Source: Mycobacterium stomatepiae (GTDB taxonomy: Bacteria > Actinomycetota > Actinomycetes > Mycobacteriales > Mycobacteriaceae). From it: 64,000 bases of DNA. A program made the position numbers and the translations under genes. The notes under the pieces are model-generated. The model saw only the letters and a list, made by a program, of their open reading frames with translations. It searched no databases and had not been told where the DNA came from. Below are positions 17,234 to 26,014 of this stretch, in pieces (positions within the stretch are counted from its first letter, which is position 1; each line of letters opens with the position of its first letter). The DNA is taken from positions 4,216,001 through 4,280,000 of the forward strand of contig NZ_AP022587.1 of assembly GCF_010731715.1 (NCBI RefSeq), read 5' to 3'.

Positions 17234-18493
17234 ATGAGTGCCCACGGCTTTGAGCCGGTGTACCGCAGCAGGCCGGGCGCCGACGGCCTGCGGCCGGCGG
17301 CTGCCGAACGCGCCGAGCAGATCGCCCCGGGCCTGTGGTGCTCGCCGGGCCTGTCGAACGCGTACCTGCTAACCACCAACGACGGACGGGTGATCGTCAA
17401 CACCGGCATGGGTTTCGAGGGGCCGGTACATCGGGCCAACTTCGATGCAGTCGACTCCGCGCCGGTACGCTATATCATCTTCACCCAGGGCCACGTCGAC
17501 CACGTCGGCGGCTTGGACAGCGTTCGCGACGCCGAAACAACCGTTGTCGCCCAAGCGAACTGGACGCAGTGGCGAGACGACAACGAACGCCTCATCCGGT
17601 ACCGCGCCAATCGCAGCGCGTTCGCCATCTCCGACACTCTGGCCGCCGGGATCCAAGCCATCCAACGCCGCCTCGGCACGAAGCGGATGCCCGCCCAGAG
17701 CGTCCCCACCGTCGACGTGGCCTTCGAAGAGACGCTTACCCTCGAGGTCGGCGGCCGGCGCCTGGAGCTGATCGCCGTCCCCGGCGGGGAGACCACCGAC
17801 TCGTTGGTGATCTGGTTGCCCAACGAACGAATCTGTCTGTGCGGGAATACCTTTGGTCCGATCTTCGGACACATTCCCAACCTTGTTACGATGCGCGGCG
17901 ACCGCTACCGTGATGCCCTGACCGCGATCGCGTCGATCGAACGGGTGCGCGAGCTGGCGCCCGAGCTGCTGGTGACCGGCCACTTCGAACCGATCGCGGG
18001 CAGTGAGCGCATCCACCACGAACTGACCCGGCTGCGCGACGCCGTCGAGTACATCCACGACCAGACCGTGGCCGGGATGAACGCCGGAAAAGATGTGCAG
18101 ACCCTGATGCGCGAGATCGTCCTGCCCGCGGAATACGAAGTGGGGCAAGGCTATGGAAAGGTTTCCTGGGATGTGCGGGCGGTGTGGGAGAACTACTCGG
18201 GCTGGTTCCACCACCGGTCGACCACCGAGCTGTATCCCGTCGGGTTCGACGCCGTCGGCATTGACGTGGTCGAACTGGCCGGCGCCGATGCGCTCGTCGG
18301 CCGAGCCAGGGCACACCTCGCCCAGAACCATCCCTTGCACGCCATCCACCTGGCCGAGCTGGTCACCATCGCGCAACCCGATCATCCGGGGGCGCGCGAA
18401 GTGCTCCGGGAAGCCCATGAAAGTCTGCTCGACGGCACCACCAACTTCTGGGAAAGGGCCTGGCTCTCGCGGCAGATAGCGGCTAACTCGTGA
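17234..18493 (+). CDS. Metallo-beta-lactamase-fold hydrolase, alkylsulfatase-like
   Basis: Residues 40-240 form an MBL fold and about 290-400 resemble the alkylsulfatase dimerisation region. The metal motif reads TQGHVDHVGG rather than THxHxDH, so the first His ligand is Gln. Later ligands include LVTGHFEP. Being next to a sulfotransferase suggests a role with sulfate esters, but the changed motif leaves the metal content and reaction open. The start is ATG at 17234 after ATGAGGAG, 9 nt behind the sulfotransferase stop. Confidence 0.8.
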   Translation: MSAHGFEPVYRSRPGADGLRPAAAERAEQIAPGLWCSPGLSNAYLLTTNDGRVIVNTGMGFEGPVHRANFDAVDSAPVRYIIFTQGHVDHVGGLDSVRDAETTVVAQANWTQWRDDNERLIRYRANRSAFAISDTLAAGIQAIQRRLGTKRMPAQSVPTVDVAFEETLTLEVGGRRLELIAVPGGETTDSLVIWLPNERICLCGNTFGPIFGHIPNLVTMRGDRYRDALTAIASIERVRELAPELLVTGHFEPIAGSERIHHELTRLRDAVEYIHDQTVAGMNAGKDVQTLMREIVLPAEYEVGQGYGKVSWDVRAVWENYSGWFHHRSTTELYPVGFDAVGIDVVELAGADALVGRARAHLAQNHPLHAIHLAELVTIAQPDHPGAREVLREAHESLLDGTTNFWERAWLSRQIAANS

Positions 18494-18497
18494 CGGA

Positions 18498-18995
18498 ATG
18501 GACATCGCCATGACATTTGTGTTGCAGCCCGAGGACTTCTACCACACCGGGATCGTGGTGCCCGACCTCGAAGCCGCGATGGCCCGCCTCACCGCGTTGG
18601 CCGGTTACCGGTGGATAACCCCGCTCAGCTATACGTTGCCGTTTCGGACCATGGCCGGGGTTCGCGACCTGACCTCGACGATCGTCTACTCCGTGCAAAG
18701 CCCACATCTCGAACTGCTCCAGGAGGTTCCGGGCACGCCGTGGACCGCGGCGCCCGGTAACTCCGTGCACCACGTCGGCTATTTCACCGATAACCTCGCC
18801 GAGACCGCGCGCGCGTTGGAGGCCAACGGCTTCACCTTCGAAATGACCGGAGAAATACCGGACTCCGAGTTTGGGATGTTCGCCTACTACGTCGACGCGT
18901 TCGGCACGCGCGTCGAGATCGTCGATCGGGCCTTGTTCCCCGACTTCGCCGCGTTCGTGAAGTCCATCGCCGCCCCGGGACCCGACGGAGCCTGA
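18498..18995 (+). CDS. VOC (glyoxalase/dioxygenase superfamily) protein
   Basis: About 165 residues with two VOC half-domains. FYHTGIVVPDLEAAMARL opens the first and HHVGYFTDNLAETARAL the second; DAFGTRVEIVD carries the usual C-terminal Glu ligand. Possible metal ligands are the His of each half and that Glu. Similar proteins isomerise or ring-cleave CoA or phenolic intermediates. ATG 18498 is used; ATG 18510 is an alternative. It lies 4 nt after the MBL gene and one base before the LLM gene. Confidence 0.82.
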   Translation: MDIAMTFVLQPEDFYHTGIVVPDLEAAMARLTALAGYRWITPLSYTLPFRTMAGVRDLTSTIVYSVQSPHLELLQEVPGTPWTAAPGNSVHHVGYFTDNLAETARALEANGFTFEMTGEIPDSEFGMFAYYVDAFGTRVEIVDRALFPDFAAFVKSIAAPGPDGA

Positions 18996-18996
18996 C

Positions 18997-19962
18997 ATGG
19001 TATTGACGGTGCTGCGCTTCAACTTCGCCTCCCCGCACGGAGAACCGCGCACCCAGAGCAAGCTCCTGTCCGCCGCGCTCGAAATGACGCAATGGGGTGA
19101 GTCCCACGGCATCGCGACGGTGAGCGTCGACGAGCACCACGCCACCGGCCACGGCTGGAGCTGCAATCCGATCATGGCCGCGGCGATGTTCCTGGCCCGT
19201 ACCTCGACGATGATTGCCAGCGTGGACTGCGCGCTGGGGCCGCTGTGGAACCCGGTCCGGCTCGCCGAAGACATTGCGCTGGTGGACAACATGAGCCGCG
19301 GCCGGTTACACACCACGGTGGGACTGGGCTACCGCACCGTCGAATACGACGCGCTCGGAATGGATTTCGGCCAGCGCGGTGCGCTGATGGACGACCTGGT
19401 CGCACAGATGCTGTCGGTCTGGTCCGGCGCCGGCCCGGGAATCTGTACCGGGACCTGGACCCGGCCGCATCCGCCGCTGTACGTCGGTGGCGGTGCGCGC
19501 GCCACGGCGCGGCGCGCGGCGCGATTCGGACTGCCACTGAGCCTGGCCGATCATCTGCCCGACATCGCCGCCTACTACCGCGAACTGTGCGCCGACTCGG
19601 GTCTCAAGCCGTTCATCCTGATGCCCGGTCCGATCAATCGCGGAATGATCTACCTGCACGAGGATCCCGACCAAGGGTGGGCCGAACTCGGCGAGCACAT
19701 CCTTTGGGAAGCAGTCACTTACGGGGAGTGGTCAACCGACCAGCGATCCCTGATGCACCTGCCCGGCGTCCGGACGCTGGACGAGGTCAGAGCGTCCGGG
19801 CGATACCGCTTCCTGACTCCCGACGAGCTGATCGCCGAAATCCGGGACAGCGACGACTACGGACCGCTGGTGCTGCACCCGCTGGTCGGCGGCATGCCCG
19901 TCGACGAGGCGTGGAAGTCGGTTCAGTTGCTGACCGACACCGTGCTGCCCGCGCTCAGCTGA
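18997..19962 (+). CDS. LLM-class flavin/F420-dependent oxidoreductase
   Basis: Luciferase-like monooxygenase fold, 321 residues. It has an early SVDEHHATGHGWSCNP segment, then LGPLWNPVRLAEDIALVDNMSRGRL and GLGYRTVEYDALGMDF, both typical of this superfamily in mycobacteria (LAED.A.lD..S.GR). Whether it uses F420 or FMN cannot be told from sequence alone. It is the last gene of the sulfotransferase operon, and its 3' end overlaps the convergent aminopeptidase gene by 8 nt. Confidence 0.85.
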   Translation: MVLTVLRFNFASPHGEPRTQSKLLSAALEMTQWGESHGIATVSVDEHHATGHGWSCNPIMAAAMFLARTSTMIASVDCALGPLWNPVRLAEDIALVDNMSRGRLHTTVGLGYRTVEYDALGMDFGQRGALMDDLVAQMLSVWSGAGPGICTGTWTRPHPPLYVGGGARATARRAARFGLPLSLADHLPDIAAYYRELCADSGLKPFILMPGPINRGMIYLHEDPDQGWAELGEHILWEAVTYGEWSTDQRSLMHLPGVRTLDEVRASGRYRFLTPDELIAEIRDSDDYGPLVLHPLVGGMPVDEAWKSVQLLTDTVLPALS

Positions 19963-21280
19963 CCGGCACCGCCGTCGAATACAGCCACGCTTCCCATAAC
20001 GGGCGCAGCGGCTCGTCGGAGTAATTGGCCGCCAAACCGGTGAAGTCGGCGGTGACAGCGCTGCCATGCCGATGCCGCGAAGTCCAATCTTTTAGCAGCG
20101 CGAAGAAATTGGAATCACCCAGCCGTCCGCGCAGTGCGTGCAGAGTCAGCGCGCCGCGTTTGTAGACGCGGTCGTCGAACATGTCGCGTGCTCCCGGATC
20201 GGTCAGCAGCAGGTTCTGCGGCTTGCTCCGCAGCTGGGTGTGGTGCAGCCGGGCGAGGTCGTCGGCGCTGGGGCCGCCGCTGCGCTCCGACCACAACCAC
20301 TCCGCGTAACACGCGAACCCTTCGTGCAGCCAGATGTCGCGCCACTGGCCCGCGGTCACCGAGTTACCGAACCACTGGTGTGCCAGTTCGTGGGCTATCA
20401 GCCGTTCGCTGGACCGCGTGCCATCACAATGGTTAGCTCCGAAGATCGAAACACCCTGGGCTTCAAGAGGAATCTCCAGCGGATCATCGGTGACCACGAC
20501 GGTGTACCCCGCGGCCAGCGGATACGGTCCGAACAGTTCGATGAACAAGTTCATCATCTCGGGTTGGCGGGCGAAGTCGTGATCGAAGTCGTGGCGCAAC
20601 CGCGCTGGCAGAGCGGCCTGGATCTTCACCGGAGTGTGGGCGAGCCGCCGTATCTCGTAGTCGCCGATCTGCAGGGTGATCAAGTAGGTCGACGTCGGCT
20701 CGCGCTGTTCATAGGTCCACACGGTCCGCGAAGCGCGGGCCCGGCGCGAGAGCAGCTGGCCGTTGGCGATCACCCGGTACCGGCTTTCGGTGCTGATCTG
20801 GAGGTGAAAGGCCGCCTTGGCGCTGGGATGGTCGTTGCAGGGGAACCACGACGCGGCGCCGTTGGGTTGTCCCGCGACGAGTACGCCTTCGGTGAGTTCC
20901 TCGAAACCGACGTCGCCCCACAGCGAACGAAGCGGCCGCGGCGAACCGGCGTATCGCACCACGATCGACAATGCGGCACCGGTCGCGAGCTTCGAGACCA
21001 GGCATATGCGTAATTTGCCGCCACGACAGGAGAACTGGTCGACACGCTTGCCGTTCACCGAGACCTTCGAGACTGTCAGCGTGCCTGCCAGGTCGAGTGT
21101 GAATTGCTGCAACTCGGTCAGCGTGACGGCGGTAATCGTGGCCGAACCGGACAGTCGGTTCAACGCGACCTTGTAGTCCAGATCCAGCTCGTACCGCGAC
21201 ACCTGGTAGCCGGGGTTGCCGTTTTGCGGGAGGTATTCGTCGATCACGTCCGGCGGCACCTTCTTGGCGGACGCTTTCAC
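19955..21280 (-). CDS. M1-family zinc aminopeptidase (short form)
   Basis: Product of 441 residues with zinc motif HELAH at 297-301 and the third ligand E320 in WLHEGFACYAEWLW. The usual GxMEN substrate motif is replaced by IPLEAQGVSIFG (E273). It stops after the catalytic domain and lacks the large C-terminal helical domain of PepN, as in other short actinobacterial M1 enzymes. The start is GTG at 21280, overlapping the stop of the upstream NRPS-like gene by 4 nt (GTGA), so expression should be coupled. Confidence 0.88.
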   Translation of the reverse strand: MKASAKKVPPDVIDEYLPQNGNPGYQVSRYELDLDYKVALNRLSGSATITAVTLTELQQFTLDLAGTLTVSKVSVNGKRVDQFSCRGGKLRICLVSKLATGAALSIVVRYAGSPRPLRSLWGDVGFEELTEGVLVAGQPNGAASWFPCNDHPSAKAAFHLQISTESRYRVIANGQLLSRRARASRTVWTYEQREPTSTYLITLQIGDYEIRRLAHTPVKIQAALPARLRHDFDHDFARQPEMMNLFIELFGPYPLAAGYTVVVTDDPLEIPLEAQGVSIFGANHCDGTRSSERLIAHELAHQWFGNSVTAGQWRDIWLHEGFACYAEWLWSERSGGPSADDLARLHHTQLRSKPQNLLLTDPGARDMFDDRVYKRGALTLHALRGRLGDSNFFALLKDWTSRHRHGSAVTADFTGLAANYSDEPLRPLWEAWLYSTAVPVS

Positions 21281-24200
21281 GCCGCGGTGTCCTGATCGCC
21301 GCGTCCGGAGGCGGCTTTACGTGCTTTCTTGCGGCCGGGATTCCACGGTCTGATCGGATTGCCTTGCCAGCGCGTCGATCCCGGCACCTCGTCGCCGCGC
21401 ACCACCAGGGACGCCGGTCCGACGGTCGCGCCGGCGCCGAGCCGCGCGGCGGGCAGTGCAACGCAGTGCGGACCCAGCGTCGCACCGGGTTCCAGCACGA
21501 CGCTGTCCATTCGCATGATGCGGTCGTGGAACAGGTGAGTCTGTACCACACAGCCGCGGTTGACGGTCGCCCCGTCGCCCAGCGTGACGAGGTCTGCCTC
21601 GGGGAGCCAATAGGTTTCACACCACACGCCGCGCCCGATGCGGGCGCCCAACGCGCGCAGCCACAGATTCAGGGCCGGCGTGCCGCTGGCCGCCCGGGCG
21701 AACCACGGCGCGGCCACGGTTTCGACGAACGTATCGGCGACCTCGTTTCGCCAGACGAACGACGACCAGAGCGGATGTTCGCTGGCCCGGATCCGGCCGA
21801 CCAGAAGCCATTTCGCAACGATCGTGATTCCACCGGCAATCGCACCCGCCGCCAGCAGCACCAGCCCGCTGCCCAGTGCCGCCCACCAGATACCGAATAT
21901 CCGCGCCAACGCCTGCAATCCGCCCAGCACGGCGAGCCCGATCGCGACCGACACGATCACCGGCAACAACCGGAACGTTTCCACCAGTGCGCGCATGGCC
22001 TTCAACCGCTGCGGCGGGTCGTAGGTGGTCGCCGTATCGGCCTCGTCGGGGCGACGGCGCAGCCGCATCGGTGGGCTGCCCAGCCAGGACGAGCCGCGCT
22101 TGGCCTTGGGCGGTGCCGCCGACAACACCGCCACCAGTCCGTCGTCGGGCACCCGCCGGCCGGGTTGGGTGATGCCCGAGTTCCCGAGGAACGCGCGCCT
22201 GCCGACGGTCGTGGCCGCCGCGTAGATCCACCCGCCGCCCAGCTCGTACGACGCGACCATCGTGTCGTCGGCGAGGAATGCGCCGTCCTCGATCACGGTG
22301 AACTTCGGCGTCAGCAATACGGTCGAGATCTCAGTGCCCTGGCCGACTTTGGCGCCCAGCAGTCGCAGCCACATCGGCGTCAGCAGGCTGGCATACAGCG
22401 GGAACAGGTAGTTGCGCGCGGCATCCATCAGGCGCTCGGTAGCCCACAACTGCCACCCGACGCGGCTGCGCACCGGGTGATGGCCCGCGCGCAGTCCGAG
22501 CGACAACACCCGCACCCCGAGCACGGTCAGCAGTGCGTAGACCGCGAGGGCGGCCAGTGCGGCAGCCGGTGTCCACAGCAGCGCAGGGACCACGGCCTGC
22601 GACAGCCGGTGCGTGTGCCGCACGGCCACCCCGATCACCGCGAGGCCGCTCGCCACCGCGACCAGCGGCAGCGCCCCCAGCAGTAGCGACGTCAGCCCGT
22701 ACATCGCGACCCAATGTGTCCGGCGAGAAGGCCTTTCGTCCGGCCACGGGTGGTTCACCCGACCCGACTTCACCGCGGGCGAGCCCTTCCAGTATTGGCC
22801 GTTTTTGATCTTGCCCAGCACGCCCGCGCCCGGTGCCACATCGGCGTTCTTGCCGACGACCGCGCCGGGCAGCAAGGTGCTGCGGGCACCGATCGTCGCG
22901 TCGTTGCCGATCGTGATCTCGCCGACGTGAAACGCGTCCCCGTCGACCCAGTAACCGCATAGGTCGACTTCGGGTTCGATCGCGCAGCGGTGACCGAGGG
23001 TCAGCAACCCGGTGACCGGCGGCAGCGAATGCAGGTCGACGCCTTTGCCGATATTGGCCCCGAGCGCCCGGGCGTAGTACACCAGCCACGGCGCCCCGGA
23101 CAGGTTGTGCGCGCCGCTGGCCTCGGCGAGCCGTTCGGTGAACCAGATCCTCAGGTGCACCGACCCGCCGCGGGGGTAGGTGCCCGGCCACACATTCCGC
23201 AGCAGTATCCGCGCGCAGAGCACCGCAATGCCCATCCGGCCCAACGGCGTGACGAACGCAACGAACGCCGCCGCGATCAGCCACCAGTTCACCGCCACGG
23301 TCCACGGCACCACGTGCAGCGCGCGAGCGACGTTGTTGCCCAATGCAAGCCACGTCAACCACGGCAGCGCCGACAGCGTCGCCAACGGAACGGCAAGCAG
23401 GGTCTGCGCGATCCGCGTCAGCCACGGCGTCGGCCGGACTGTGCGCTCGGCGATCTCGGGCGGAGCCTCGAGTTCGTCGAGGAACCCGGCGAGCGAGCCC
23501 AGCCGCGGATGGTCGTACAGATCGGCGACGGTGACCTGGGGGTACTGCTGGCGCAGCACGGCGACCAGTTGCGCGGCCGCCAGCGAGCCGCCGCCGAGCG
23601 CGAAGAAGTCCGCCTCGACGGTGTCGACTTGTCCTGTCTCAAAGGCGCCGAGCAGGTCCCGCCACAACCCGGCCAGCCACCCGGTTGTGCCGCCCAGGTC
23701 GACGGCTTGATCGGTCTCGCCGCCCGGCGGGGGCCACGGCAGCGCGTCGCGGTCCACCTTGCCCGACGTGCGGGTGGGCAGCTCGTCGACCCGAACCAGC
23801 CGCGGCACCAGCGAGGCCGGAAGCTGCGTGGCGAGCCGAGCGCGCGCCTCGCCGAGATCGAATTCCGGATCGGCGCTGACGAGGTAGCCGACCAAAACCG
23901 TTGTGCCGGTGGCGGTGTGGCGCACCGCGGCGGCACCGCCGCTGACCCCGGGCAGGTGCACCAGGGCTGAGTCGACCTCACCCAGCTCGATGCGCCGGCC
24001 ACCGACTTTCACCTGGTCGTCGCTGCGGCCGCAGAAATACAGCCCGTCGTGTTCCAGCCGGACCAAATCGCCGCTGCGGTATGCGCGCGCCCAGCCCAGC
24101 GACGGCATCGCGGCGTACTTTTCGGCGTCCTTCTCCTTGTCCAGGTAGCGGGCCAGCCCCACGCCGCCGATCACCAGCTCGCCGACATCGCCGTAGGCGA

Positions 24201-25218
24201 CCGGCAGGCAGTCGCCGTCGACGACGGCCAGATCCCAGCCGGGCAGCGGCAGCCCGATGCTGATCGGCCCGGGGCCGCCGAGTTTCGCCGCGCACGCGAC
24301 CACCGTCGCCTCGGTCGGGCCGTAGGTGTTCCACACTTCCCGGCCGTCGACGGCGAGCCGCTCGACTAGCTCCGGCGGGCAGGCCTCACCGCCAAAGATC
24401 AACAGCCGCACCGCTTCCAGTGCCTCGCTGGGCCACAGTGCGGCCAGCGCCGGCACCGTCGATACCACGGTCACGTCGCGCGTGACCAGCCATGGCCCCA
24501 GGTCCATCCCGCTGCGCACCAGCGAGCGAGGCGCGGGAACCAGGCAGGCGCCGTGGCGCCAGGCCAGCCACATCTCCTCGCACGACGCGTCGAAAGCCAC
24601 CGAAAGCCCAGCCAATACCCGATCGCCGGGCCCAATCGGGTTGTCCTGTAAGAACATCTGCGCTTCGGCATCGACGAACGCGGCGGCGCTGCGGTGCGTC
24701 ACCGCGACACCCTTCGGCGTGCCGGTCGATCCGGACGTGAAGATGATCCAGGCGTCGTCGCGGCCCAACGGCGCCGTGGCCCGCCACCCGCGCGACAAGC
24801 CGACGCCGCGGAGCAAACCCGCCTCGGTGATGACGCCCACGACGCCGGCCTCACCGAACACCAACTCCGCGCGTTCGTCGGGGTCGTCGGCGTCGACGGG
24901 CACGTACGCGGCGCCGGTCGCCAGCGTTGCCAGGATCGCGACATACAGCGCGTAGCTGCCCGACGGCATCCGGATCCCGAGCCGGTCGCCGCGCCCGATG
25001 CCCCGGGCCGCCAGCCATTCCACGCTGGCCTCGATGTCGCCGATCAGTTCGTTGTAGGTGAGCTGGACGGTGCCGTCGTCGATGGCCGTCGCATCGGGGT
25101 AGCGCGTGGCGGTCTCGTAGAGGATGTCGATCAGCGTGCGGGGGCGCGGTGCGGCGGGCGACAGCGTGTACTGCGCTGGGACTCGTGCGGGGATAGCAGG
25201 CCCAGAAGGCAAAGTCAC
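21277..25218 (-). CDS. Pls/PosA-type NRPS-like membrane enzyme (A-PCP-transmembrane-LbH)
   Basis: Single protein of 1313 residues. Residues 1-510 form an adenylation domain: FTSGSTGTPKG, FGGEACPPEL, YGPTEATV, SGDLVRLEHDGLYFCGRSDD, and the catalytic Lys in SGKVDRDALP. Next comes a carrier domain with phosphopantetheine Ser in FALGGGSLAAAQ (about 548). The remainder has about six hydrophobic helices interleaved with three left-handed beta-helix (hexapeptide) segments of acyltransferase type. The layout matches the terminal domain of Pls/PosA synthetases such as epsilon-poly-lysine synthetase. The amino acid activated was not decoded. Start GTG at 25218. Confidence 0.87.
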   Translation of the reverse strand: MTLPSGPAIPARVPAQYTLSPAAPRPRTLIDILYETATRYPDATAIDDGTVQLTYNELIGDIEASVEWLAARGIGRGDRLGIRMPSGSYALYVAILATLATGAAYVPVDADDPDERAELVFGEAGVVGVITEAGLLRGVGLSRGWRATAPLGRDDAWIIFTSGSTGTPKGVAVTHRSAAAFVDAEAQMFLQDNPIGPGDRVLAGLSVAFDASCEEMWLAWRHGACLVPAPRSLVRSGMDLGPWLVTRDVTVVSTVPALAALWPSEALEAVRLLIFGGEACPPELVERLAVDGREVWNTYGPTEATVVACAAKLGGPGPISIGLPLPGWDLAVVDGDCLPVAYGDVGELVIGGVGLARYLDKEKDAEKYAAMPSLGWARAYRSGDLVRLEHDGLYFCGRSDDQVKVGGRRIELGEVDSALVHLPGVSGGAAAVRHTATGTTVLVGYLVSADPEFDLGEARARLATQLPASLVPRLVRVDELPTRTSGKVDRDALPWPPPGGETDQAVDLGGTTGWLAGLWRDLLGAFETGQVDTVEADFFALGGGSLAAAQLVAVLRQQYPQVTVADLYDHPRLGSLAGFLDELEAPPEIAERTVRPTPWLTRIAQTLLAVPLATLSALPWLTWLALGNNVARALHVVPWTVAVNWWLIAAAFVAFVTPLGRMGIAVLCARILLRNVWPGTYPRGGSVHLRIWFTERLAEASGAHNLSGAPWLVYYARALGANIGKGVDLHSLPPVTGLLTLGHRCAIEPEVDLCGYWVDGDAFHVGEITIGNDATIGARSTLLPGAVVGKNADVAPGAGVLGKIKNGQYWKGSPAVKSGRVNHPWPDERPSRRTHWVAMYGLTSLLLGALPLVAVASGLAVIGVAVRHTHRLSQAVVPALLWTPAAALAALAVYALLTVLGVRVLSLGLRAGHHPVRSRVGWQLWATERLMDAARNYLFPLYASLLTPMWLRLLGAKVGQGTEISTVLLTPKFTVIEDGAFLADDTMVASYELGGGWIYAAATTVGRRAFLGNSGITQPGRRVPDDGLVAVLSAAPPKAKRGSSWLGSPPMRLRRRPDEADTATTYDPPQRLKAMRALVETFRLLPVIVSVAIGLAVLGGLQALARIFGIWWAALGSGLVLLAAGAIAGGITIVAKWLLVGRIRASEHPLWSSFVWRNEVADTFVETVAAPWFARAASGTPALNLWLRALGARIGRGVWCETYWLPEADLVTLGDGATVNRGCVVQTHLFHDRIMRMDSVVLEPGATLGPHCVALPAARLGAGATVGPASLVVRGDEVPGSTRWQGNPIRPWNPGRKKARKAASGRGDQDTAA

Positions 25219-25287
25219 CCCACGAAAATACTCAAATCCGGGCGCCGCGCCGGCAAGCGCTCGCGGCGTGTGAGGGCTGGATGTCTC

Positions 25288-25947
25288 TCAGGCGGTGCGG
25301 CGCTGCTCGAGCCAGTCGGCGAGTGAGCGCCCCGCGTCCAGGACATGGCGTTCGGCAATCGTGCGAGATCTCTCGACGTCCTTGTCGCCGAGCGCGTCGA
25401 GCAACTCCTGGTGTTCGTCGAGCGAATGTTTCTCATGGTCGGGAAACAGGGTGAGGAAGTTGCTCGGCACCACCCGAGAGGCCTGCCTGATCTGCGTCAT
25501 CAGCCGTGGCGAGTGTGCGGCGCGGTGAATCTTCTGGTGGAAGTGCCAGTTGGCCTCGCCGATGCTGTCGTCACGGGAGCGCGCCTCTACGTCGGCGGCG
25601 AGCTCGCGCAGCATGTCGAGCTCTGCCGGTTCGATGCGTTGCGCCGCCCAGGCGGCGGCCTGTCCGGTGAGAACGCCGAGGATCGTGAAACTGTCCATCA
25701 CATCGGTGGGGCTGATACCGATCACGGTGACGCCACTACGGGGTGCGACCTGCACCAAACCCTCGTAGGACAGTTCCAGCAGCGCCTCGCGGACCGGGGT
25801 GCGGCTGGTCGCGAACTCCTCGGTGATGGCGTCGAGGTCGACCCGCGCACCGGCGGGCAAGGCACCGGTGAGGATGCGGTCCCTGAGCTCGCGGGCGGCC
25901 CGCTCGCGCACCGTGCCGGCGATGTCGATCCCAGGGGTCGAAGCCAT
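25288..25947 (-). CDS. GntR-family regulator with FCD domain
   Basis: Residues 15-75 form the GntR winged helix (ELRDRILTGALPAGARVDLD, then SRTPVREALLELSYEGLV). The C-terminal FCD domain supplies Asp/His ligands (EANWHFHQKIHRAAHS and DEHQELLDAL, where H binds metal). FadR/FCD regulators usually sense carboxylic acids. It is divergent from the LLM/CoA-transferase/lyase operon with a palindrome between them. Start ATG at 25947. Confidence 0.9.
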   Translation of the reverse strand: MASTPGIDIAGTVRERAARELRDRILTGALPAGARVDLDAITEEFATSRTPVREALLELSYEGLVQVAPRSGVTVIGISPTDVMDSFTILGVLTGQAAAWAAQRIEPAELDMLRELAADVEARSRDDSIGEANWHFHQKIHRAAHSPRLMTQIRQASRVVPSNFLTLFPDHEKHSLDEHQELLDALGDKDVERSRTIAERHVLDAGRSLADWLEQRRTA

Positions 25948-25980
25948 CCAAGAATGCTATCAAACAGTACACCTCACATT

Positions 25981-26000
25981 TGATATCTGAAATATCAGAT
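25981..26000. promoter_or_regulatory. Palindromic operator candidate for the GntR regulator
   Basis: TGATAT-CTGAA-ATATCA (25981-25997) overlaps a second perfect inverted repeat ATCTGA-AATA-TCAGAT (25985-26000). It sits in the 67-bp divergent promoter region between the GntR gene and the LLM gene, ending 14 bp before the LLM start. Confidence 0.6.
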
Positions 26001-26014
26001 GCTACGCTTCCACT

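Noticed and set aside
15905-17245. Long minus-strand open frame upstream of the IclR gene, antisense to the sulfotransferase
   Set aside because: Open only because of high GC; the residues show no family pattern and the sulfotransferase motifs are on the plus strand.
21364-23970. Long plus-strand open frames antisense to the NRPS-like gene
   Set aside because: They are shadows of the synthetase; no motif, and His/Gln/Arg-rich text is typical of antisense frames in this genome.
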